Source: JBBQKF01 sp038326615 (lineage in GTDB: Bacteria > Bacillota > Clostridia > Saccharofermentanales > UBA5734). From it: DNA of 6,953 nt. This document shows, in pieces, positions 1 through 6,228 of this stretch. The translations under genes were made by a program, and so were the position numbers. The DNA lies in the NCBI GenBank assembly GCA_038326615.1, contig JBBQKF010000129.1, forward strand, positions 1 to 6,953, given 5' to 3'. The notes under the pieces are model-generated. The model did no database searches, had not been told where the DNA came from, and saw only the letters and a list, made by a program, of their open reading frames with translations. The first letter of the stretch is position 1, and each line of letters starts with the position of its first letter.

Positions 1-417
1 ATACTTTTTAACCGTTTCGCTGCTGCTGGCCAATGGCAACACATACAACAACGTAAAATGAGCATCGTCCACTTCCAACCCTTTACGCAATAAGCGAAGA
101 ATTCCATACTTTTTGATCAGCCGGTCGAGGCGTTCCAGTATTTTGAGCTTCCAGTCAATTTGCTTTTGCAGTTTGGCCAACTCATCTTTTTGAGTCGTTT
201 CCAGAAAACTCCAAAAGTGATGTTCGTCAATGGCAAATTTTGCATTGAAGTTTTCGGGTGACCCAATGAAATAGCCGTTGCCACTCCGGTACAGTTCTGC
301 GCGATCGGTAATGGAATCCATGGTTATCCCTTGTTCCTTTAGTTCTTCAAGGCAAGAGCCGGTTAGGCGTTTCTCGATGGCTGATTCGAGGGCTTGTTCG
401 TTGGTCATACTTGTCAT
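1..417 (-). CDS. hsdR: Type I restriction endonuclease subunit R (HsdR), N-terminal part, cut by the left window edge
   Basis: HsdR is the motor and nuclease subunit of type I R-M enzymes: it translocates DNA using ATP and cuts unmethylated DNA away from the recognition site. Only the first 139 codons are visible; the frame is open to base 1. Seen: an opening helix with EQALESAIEKRL (residues 7-18), the segment FWSFLETTQ (68-76), a basic helical stretch around 80-105, LRLLRKGLEV (107-116), and LYVLPLASS near the end. This order matches the N-terminal region of the HsdR family. The PD-(D/E)XK catalytic residues and the helicase motifs normally follow and lie outside the window. I chose the ATG at 417 because it overlaps the TGA of the upstream gene as ATGA, which favours translational coupling; a second ATG at codon 4 (base 408) is an equally plausible start. 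No separate promoter is seen. The family call rests on remembered motif patterns, not a search. Confidence 0.87.
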   Translation of the reverse strand, partial: MTSMTNEQALESAIEKRLTGSCLEELKEQGITMDSITDRAELYRSGNGYFIGSPENFNAKFAIDEHHFWSFLETTQKDELAKLQKQIDWKLKILERLDRLIKKYGILRLLRKGLEVDDAHFTLLYVLPLASSSETVKKY

Positions 418-3400
418 GATTCTTGCTTGATTAAATCTAAATAAACTTCATATTCTGAAATAATAGGTTTGTACTTCTCATTGGTAAAGAAGTCCTTTAT
501 CGGGATAATTTCATTTTTATTTCTTACGAGCCATATTTCGTAATTATCCATTTCGCTTTTGCCAAATTCAAATTCGGATTTAGTAAGCGTAAATCGACCA
601 TTATCAAAGGTTTTTACTTCAACGTATTTTACAATTCCATTTTTATCAGTGTATCTTATGTCGCAATGAAGACCTTCATTATCTTTTGCTACATGGTCTA
701 CACCTTCAAAATTATTTTCTCGCAAATGGTCAAAAACTATTCTTTCAGATTCATTGCCTGTCTCTTTAAGTCTTCTTTGATTTGTTTCTTTTGGTGTAAA
801 TACATGGTGACCATTTTTACTTATTCCTAATTTTCCATTTTTTGATTTTAAATTATCACTGCTTGTTATTGTGGGTTTACTATTTGTACTTGCATTAGAG
901 GATTCATCCAGATTATTAGCACCATGATCCTCATGTATTGGAATTTCTAATCGAATTGCATCAAGTGCATCTTCGAAATATAACAGACTTTTTAAACGCT
1001 CGTTTTGTGAAATATAATGAAGCTCGTCAGCATTAAATCGTAAAGCATTCTTATCGCGTATTAAAGTAATATCAATTACTTCTGAAAAATCTAAATCTCC
1101 ATAAAGGGATTTAGCAAAATTTTCAAATACAATTATATAGTCCAAAGGGAAGGTGTACGCATTAGAATCAGCTAATTGCGCAGCGAAATCGTTAAAGTTT
1201 TCAAACTTGTTTATCTCCGATAAATAGTGAGCCTGCTCGATAATTGAATTATTTTTCAATTTTTTCCAGACTGCAGATTTTATAACATTTTTTTTCGACA
1301 GTATTACATTCTTTATTTTTTTGAAATGGATATTGGAAATACTAATGTCATATAAGAAATGAGTTGCAAAATCCTTAAGTTCTATGTTTAGGTCAGTAAA
1401 GAGGACTTTGACTTTTTTTATCTCCTCTTCATTATTTACATTTTCATAGTCCAAAGAGCTTGAGTCAAAATCAATATTTAGTTGTTGTTTAATGAAGATT
1501 TCCAGTGCCAGATCATCTAACTGTTCATAATAATTAATTCCTTTAGTTGCTAAAACTCCTTGCCAAAAAGCTTGTTTATAGTCAGCTAAACCCAATAATT
1601 CGCGTGATTCTTGAAATGTATCTTCACCAAAATTATTCTTTACATCTCGCAAAACTTCGTTGTAATCTCTTCTAAAAAGATTTCTGAATGAATCGTATTC
1701 ACCACTCACATCAAAAGACAGGGAAATGATGTCTGCACAACTGTCAGTGAATAAAGTATTTATATGAAGGTCGCTAATTAAGTCTTCACTTTTCACTTTA
1801 ATATAGTATGTATATTCATTTTGGTGTAAGAATTCGTAATTGGCAACCTCATAAGTATTTCCATCGATTTTGTATTTGATTTCAGAACAGAGAACAATTG
1901 TAATTTTCTTACAAATGGAAGCCTGTAGCTTTTTAAACTTTATACCTTCATCAATGTCTATTCTATAAGTCAGAAACAATGGTTTAAGACTATCAAGAAG
2001 TGCATTGAATTGATCCGATAATTCCTTAATAATTTCATATTTCACTATATCTATATGCACATCTTTAAGGTCATTTATTCCAAAAAACTTAATAGCATCA
2101 GCACCACCAGATCTGGCGGGAAAGTTGAAAATTGGATATTTCTGTTTTAACTTTTTTGGTAATTTTATTTTATCACTAAAATATATCTCAGATTGATCGA
2201 AATGCTTTAATCCATCGCCATCATCCGCGAATAATCTAATCTTACTTTTAATTTCCAGGTCATTTTCTTTGAAATGACTTAATGCTTTTTTGTAGATAGT
2301 TTGCGTTTTTTTTCCATTTGGGTATTTCTCAGGTAGCTTATTCATTATTTCAGTTACCTTAATGATTGAAAGATCATTGAAGTTATCTTTTGCCCCCAAC
2401 AAAATTAAAATTGGATTAATCAGACTCTTAGAAGCCCCATTTTCAATAAAAAAATCTTTTCTATAATCAATGTAGAAATCATTTACCCAGCTGTAAATTT
2501 CATCAATCAGATAATTTTGAAAATCATATGGGAAAAGTGTGTTGATCTCATATTTTATATAAGATGGTTTTTTACTTATGTTGTTATATCCACGATAATT
2601 ATAAGCAAACGTGTCCTTGTTATGCTGATCATCGATTTGATTTTGCAATTTTCTATCAAAATGAATCCATAATATCAATCGTTCAATAGATATTTTTTTG
2701 AGAATATGATGTAATTTTTCAATGCGATTTATTGTTGTTTTGTACCTTTGTTCGTGCCCGTATTTACTATAATCTCTAACATAGTCCCTATATTTATCTA
2801 TACCATAATTTTCATGGGTCTCTTGTCTGTAGACAGCGTAATCATTCAATCCCAACCACCTTAGATATTCCTCTATTTTATCAATATTATCAGTTTCTAA
2901 ACCTAAATTAGAAGGAGAATCGACATAATCATTGTCACTATAAATTCCTTCAAATATGACCTCAGTTATTTTACCTGTTGGATAAAAATTTGAGAACATT
3001 AATTCATCTATGAATTTAATCTCTTTGTCTTTGGTAATTGCTGGGGTACGTACTTTTTCAGGCAATTTTGTACCGTCATCAAATTGCATATAATTATGAA
3101 ATAAACAATCATTCATTTCTTTAATAACCAACATAGATGATGATGGGTTATCTTCTATTTGACTTCGAGTCTCACTTATAATTTTTTGGGCTAATGTTGC
3201 AGGTTCGTAACTATGTATATTGCAAAATCCCTTTAGTTTGTCATATATGAATCTACCTTTATTGGGATTGTCAGCTTTTTCAAAATCGAATTTTACAAGT
3301 AGCTTTTCAAAAAGATCTTTGTTTATAAATTGAATATGTGCAAAACCCGGAGTTTTAAGTTTGTTTTCTTTTGTTACTGTCGTATAAATATATTCATCAC

Positions 3401-4919
3401 CATTGATCACTTTTCTCTCGTCAGTATCATTGATCAAGAAATTAATCTTATTTGTAAATTTTTCAATTATAAAATCACCTTCTTTAACAATTTGACTTAT
3501 GAATAGCGCTCTATTATCGTCATCCATTTCATGTTCCGCTATTCTATTGATCACTTTATCAACATTTTGTAACTTGGATAATTTTGCTGCAATATCACTT
3601 TTCCATTCAAAAACAGAAAGACTAATTGGATTCATTGGAATTAAATGCATGTTGATGACGTTTTGTCCTCCAATGGTTTGAAGCATTTTTGCAAAATCAT
3701 CACTGATGTACAATGATTGCTCTATGGATTTATATGTATTGTCAATACATGGAAAAATAGCTTCACTGCCAATTGCCTCTTTTATTAATTCATAATAACC
3801 CAACTTATTTAAAGTATCTGCTTTATGTTTGTGATTTAGAATTTCGAGAGGTTTATAACTAACCTTCTCTTTAGTGAAATATTTGGCTACTTTAATGGTA
3901 AAATGTACCACCTTTTCGAGAATGATCTTATTTTTATCAGATTCAATTATTTGATTTCTTGTGGGGTCAAGATCAAAAGTGGCATGTAGTATATAGGGTT
4001 GATTTAAATGAATATTGGTAGGAAAGAATGAATATAAATTAGGAACAGATCTTTGGAAATTCTCTTCAATTGCGATTTTAATTTGATAGAATTCTTCCTC
4101 TTCTTTATTTGATTTAAAATCTGTATCAAAAACTCCTTCTTTTTCAAAAATAAGCCAGCTATTCCCGTTAAAACTTATCTTTTCATAAGGCAAAAAATCC
4201 TTTGAATCAATATTTATTTTTTTCTTACAAGTTTTAATATCAATAATATCCTCACCGAATCCCTCAAACCTTACAATTTCTAGATTTCGAAGAAATAATA
4301 ACGTTTCAGGTGTAATATTTTTAACCTGTTCTAATATTTTCTTTAAAGAATTATTTTTGTATTGGATTATAATTGATGTCACAAACTGATCCTGTTTTAT
4401 AACAGAAAGTTTTGGTATAGATAAAAATGGAATTGGAATAATAGACTTTTTTAGCTCTTCTTCCTTTAAAATTTGTTCTTGAATTTCTTTATCAAATAAA
4501 CTATCGAACGTTTTTAATCTGTTCTCTTCGTTGTACTTTAATGATATATTATTGCTTTGAATTTCAATTGCATTACTCCAATTAATGATAGAACGAAACC
4601 CTAATCCTTTGTTCCCAATGTATTTTCTTTTCGACGTTTTTGATGAAAGATTTGCAATGAATAAAGATCGATATCCTTTTTTTGAAAAAGGGGAATTGCC
4701 ATTGTTACTAATGCTAATTGTTTGTGCTTTCTTATCAAGTCTTATTAAAACTTCGTTTGCTCCTTCATCATCACAATTTTGCAATAATTCAAGTAATTGT
4801 CGCCCATTATAGCCCATAACCGTTTCTATTTCACGGTAATACTCACCAAGCATTTCGTTATAATCTGCTTTGTAGCGCTTTTTCTTATTACGTATAAGTA
4901 GCTTAATGTATTCTTTCAT
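414..4919 (-). CDS. Large sacsin/NO VEIN-like GHKL ATPase with C-terminal DUF3883 nuclease-like domain, embedded in the type I R-M operon
   Basis: 1501 residues, complete. The N-terminus has the Bergerat-fold ATP-binding motifs: N-box ELLQNCDD (E44, N48, D50), a G1-like loop SNNGNSPF (71-78), S92-S93-K94, and the glycine-rich lid YIGNKGLGFRS (100-110). PNLYSFFPT onward (about 294-330, with FDLDPTRNQI) resembles the second ATPase lobe of GHKL proteins. Residues about 350-1330 match no domain I can name. A Ser/Asn/Thr-rich linker (about 1335-1380) leads to a C-terminal DUF3883 (NO VEIN C-terminal) domain from about 1382: G1388, E1392, D1420 in HCDIRY, and E1434/K1436 in YVEVKTF, a PD-(D/E)XK-like set. 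The same end-to-end layout is known from plant NO VEIN. The ATG at 4919 is 1 nt after the hsdS stop, and the TGA overlaps the hsdR start. No membrane segment or signal peptide is evident, so it is probably cytoplasmic. A role in DNA-directed phage defence is inferred from context. The gene is more AT-rich than its neighbours. Confidence 0.9.
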   Translation of the reverse strand: MKEYIKLLIRNKKKRYKADYNEMLGEYYREIETVMGYNGRQLLELLQNCDDEGANEVLIRLDKKAQTISISNNGNSPFSKKGYRSLFIANLSSKTSKRKYIGNKGLGFRSIINWSNAIEIQSNNISLKYNEENRLKTFDSLFDKEIQEQILKEEELKKSIIPIPFLSIPKLSVIKQDQFVTSIIIQYKNNSLKKILEQVKNITPETLLFLRNLEIVRFEGFGEDIIDIKTCKKKINIDSKDFLPYEKISFNGNSWLIFEKEGVFDTDFKSNKEEEEFYQIKIAIEENFQRSVPNLYSFFPTNIHLNQPYILHATFDLDPTRNQIIESDKNKIILEKVVHFTIKVAKYFTKEKVSYKPLEILNHKHKADTLNKLGYYELIKEAIGSEAIFPCIDNTYKSIEQSLYISDDFAKMLQTIGGQNVINMHLIPMNPISLSVFEWKSDIAAKLSKLQNVDKVINRIAEHEMDDDNRALFISQIVKEGDFIIEKFTNKINFLINDTDERKVINGDEYIYTTVTKENKLKTPGFAHIQFINKDLFEKLLVKFDFEKADNPNKGRFIYDKLKGFCNIHSYEPATLAQKIISETRSQIEDNPSSSMLVIKEMNDCLFHNYMQFDDGTKLPEKVRTPAITKDKEIKFIDELMFSNFYPTGKITEVIFEGIYSDNDYVDSPSNLGLETDNIDKIEEYLRWLGLNDYAVYRQETHENYGIDKYRDYVRDYSKYGHEQRYKTTINRIEKLHHILKKISIERLILWIHFDRKLQNQIDDQHNKDTFAYNYRGYNNISKKPSYIKYEINTLFPYDFQNYLIDEIYSWVNDFYIDYRKDFFIENGASKSLINPILILLGAKDNFNDLSIIKVTEIMNKLPEKYPNGKKTQTIYKKALSHFKENDLEIKSKIRLFADDGDGLKHFDQSEIYFSDKIKLPKKLKQKYPIFNFPARSGGADAIKFFGINDLKDVHIDIVKYEIIKELSDQFNALLDSLKPLFLTYRIDIDEGIKFKKLQASICKKITIVLCSEIKYKIDGNTYEVANYEFLHQNEYTYYIKVKSEDLISDLHINTLFTDSCADIISLSFDVSGEYDSFRNLFRRDYNEVLRDVKNNFGEDTFQESRELLGLADYKQAFWQGVLATKGINYYEQLDDLALEIFIKQQLNIDFDSSSLDYENVNNEEEIKKVKVLFTDLNIELKDFATHFLYDISISNIHFKKIKNVILSKKNVIKSAVWKKLKNNSIIEQAHYLSEINKFENFNDFAAQLADSNAYTFPLDYIIVFENFAKSLYGDLDFSEVIDITLIRDKNALRFNADELHYISQNERLKSLLYFEDALDAIRLEIPIHEDHGANNLDESSNASTNSKPTITSSDNLKSKNGKLGISKNGHHVFTPKETNQRRLKETGNESERIVFDHLRENNFEGVDHVAKDNEGLHCDIRYTDKNGIVKYVEVKTFDNGRFTLTKSEFEFGKSEMDNYEIWLVRNKNEIIPIKDFFTNEKYKPIISEYEVYLDLIKQES

Positions 4920-4920
4920 A

Positions 4921-6228
4921 TTATCCCACTTTTATTTTCCCCGTTACCGCGCTATTAATCAACGTTGTATTATACTCCTTCAATTTCTCAATTTCCTTTT
5001 CTTTAAGGGAAATGGCAGTGGCGATTTTGGTTGTAGTAGTTTCAATATACTTAAGAATTTCTATTTGTTCTTCTTTAGGAGGAAGTGGAATAAGCAAATT
5101 GTAAAATGCTTCCATATTAATACTTTCAACGGTTGCAGCTTGTTGGCGTGTTTCGAATAGAATTTGTGAATTATTTCCTTGAATTAATTTTTGAAGATAT
5201 TCTGCAGAAATAAATTTGGTCAAAATTAGACATTTAATATCTTGATTTATAGCCATTTCTTTTCCCATGATAGAAATAGCAAAAGTGTGTTGAAGAATTC
5301 CTGACCTAGTAACAAAAACTACTGATCCTTTTGGGGCAATATTCGATGAGGAATGCAATAGACCTTTATAAGATATTTCTCTTATAGTGTTATTCAGATA
5401 ATTTGTTTTTACATCAATAGATGAAACCCATGGAATGCCACCATCCCAGTAATCAAGTTTATCAGTTGAAGGTGTTCCTCCACTAAAAGCTTTATTTATA
5501 AGATATTTCAACTTCTTCATCTCCCAATGCTCCGGAATTCCCCCAATCCATTCCACTCCGCTGTCTTTTAATTTTGCATTGGGATTTAAACCGCGGGTAA
5601 CAGCTTTGTGAATCAATATTTGTCTGCGTTCTTTGAGCAAGTCGATTTGCTTTTCTTTGATACCAATGGCACTTTCTATATGAACCGTTTTGTTTTTCAG
5701 AAATGAGGCAATAGTAATTTGTTCTTCTTTTGGAGGAATAGTAGTTGTAATATGTTTGAAATCTTCATAATGCATATCCCATTGACCGACTCGAACACCA
5801 TAAGACAACCTGTTATATTCTCCAATATATAAATTGCATCTTAATAATTGGTGAAGGTATTCTGGATGAATTTTCTCTGCGTTAACTTTACACGTGATAT
5901 AAGCCGGACTGACAATTCCTTTATAAACGCTAATTCCCATTGAACCTTGCCAGGCTTTCATTTTATAAACTACTAAATCTCCTGGTGCAACAGCTTTATA
6001 ATTTGATGTGTCGAGTGAGGTTGCATTGTGATTATCATCACGCGAATCCTTTTTTATTACGCCATATTCTCTATAAACTGATAATACTTCATAATCTGGA
6101 TGATTTTTATCGCTTTTTAATTCTATAATTGAACCTAATGAGGCAGCTTCCCAATGTTCCGGAATTTCTCCGAGCCATTCCACTCCGGAGGGTTTGTAGG
6201 TGGGGTATTTTTGCAGGTTAGTTTTCAA
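4921..6228 (-). CDS. hsdS: Type I restriction-modification specificity subunit S (HsdS)
   Basis: 435 residues, a normal full-length HsdS. It binds the bipartite DNA target and holds HsdM and HsdR. Two half-subunits are visible. The first target-recognition domain opens with SGVEWLGEIPEHWE (14-27) and ends at IPPKEEQ (from about 164). The central helix follows (about 165-215, IKEKQIDLLKERRQ). The second domain opens with SGVEWIGGIPEHWE (about 222-235), contains GGTPS and YWDGGIPWVSS, and ends at LPPKEEQ (from about 382). The distal helix (EKEIEKLKEYNTTLINSAVTG) closes the protein. These are the Methylase_S (PF01420) halves with conserved coiled-coil spacers. The start codon is TTG at 6228-6226: a TAG lies upstream in this frame, with no ATG or GTG between it and the TTG, and the first internal Met comes too late to keep domain 1. 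The start lies inside the end of the DUF1016 gene (11 nt overlap), suggesting coupling. The two domains differ in sequence, so the target should be asymmetric; it cannot be read from sequence alone. Confidence 0.95.
   Translation of the reverse strand: MKTNLQKYPTYKPSGVEWLGEIPEHWEAASLGSIIELKSDKNHPDYEVLSVYREYGVIKKDSRDDNHNATSLDTSNYKAVAPGDLVVYKMKAWQGSMGISVYKGIVSPAYITCKVNAEKIHPEYLHQLLRCNLYIGEYNRLSYGVRVGQWDMHYEDFKHITTTIPPKEEQITIASFLKNKTVHIESAIGIKEKQIDLLKERRQILIHKAVTRGLNPNAKLKDSGVEWIGGIPEHWEMKKLKYLINKAFSGGTPSTDKLDYWDGGIPWVSSIDVKTNYLNNTIREISYKGLLHSSSNIAPKGSVVFVTRSGILQHTFAISIMGKEMAINQDIKCLILTKFISAEYLQKLIQGNNSQILFETRQQAATVESINMEAFYNLLIPLPPKEEQIEILKYIETTTTKIATAISLKEKEIEKLKEYNTTLINSAVTGKIKVG
5063..5084 (-). 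repeat. Short direct repeat in hsdS, end of recognition domain 2
   Basis: Partner of the repeat at 5717-5738, encoding LPPKEEQ at the end of the second recognition domain. It is followed by the distal helical spacer of HsdS. Confidence 0.75.
5522..5560 (-). repeat. Direct repeat copy 2 in hsdS (start of recognition domain 2)
   Basis: Second copy of the 39-nt repeat, encoding the core of SGVEWIGGIPEHWE at the entry of the second target-recognition domain. It differs from the copy at 6149-6187 at five positions. Four are transitions (T/C or G/A) and one is a G/T change. Confidence 0.85.
5717..5738 (-). repeat. Short direct repeat in hsdS, end of recognition domain 1
   Basis: A 22-nt segment encoding PPKEEQ at the end of the first recognition domain. 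It matches 5063-5084 with a single mismatch (T versus A on the plus strand), at an offset of 654 bp. Together with the 39-nt repeats it brackets each recognition domain. Confidence 0.75.
6149..6187 (-). repeat. Direct repeat copy 1 in hsdS (start of recognition domain 1)
   Basis: A 39-nt segment encoding most of SGVEWLGEIPEHWE. It matches the copy at 5522-5560 at 34 of 39 positions by eye, with an offset of 627 bp. It marks the entry to the first target-recognition domain. Such repeats are the usual crossover points for domain exchange between hsdS genes. Confidence 0.85.

Noticed and set aside
71..78. Loss of the canonical Asp in the ATPase G1 motif (protein residues 71-78, SNNGNSPF) as a sign of a dead ATPase
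   Set aside because: NO VEIN/sacsin-type ATPases commonly have an Asn-Asn type loop here, and the N-box Glu/Asn and glycine lid are intact. Positions given are residues of the protein encoded at 4919-414.
3499..3681. Plus-strand 60-codon open frame
   Set aside because: It lies fully inside the large ATPase gene on the opposite strand and has no recognisable motif.
4585..4812. Plus-strand 75-codon open frame
   Set aside because: It is antisense to the conserved N-box and glycine lid of the ATPase; the opposite strand clearly encodes the real protein.
4920..4960. Possible separate promoter for the large ATPase gene
   Set aside because: The upstream sequence is the constrained 3' end of hsdS with a 1-nt gap; AT-richness alone does not support a promoter.
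4906..5160. Plus-strand 84-codon open frame crossing the hsdS/ATPase junction, Phe-rich
   Set aside because: The Phe-rich translation is what the complement of Lys/Glu-rich helix codons of HsdS gives; there is no independent support.
5940..6128. Plus-strand 62-codon open frame
   Set aside because: Antisense to recognition domain 1 of hsdS, with no motif or start context.
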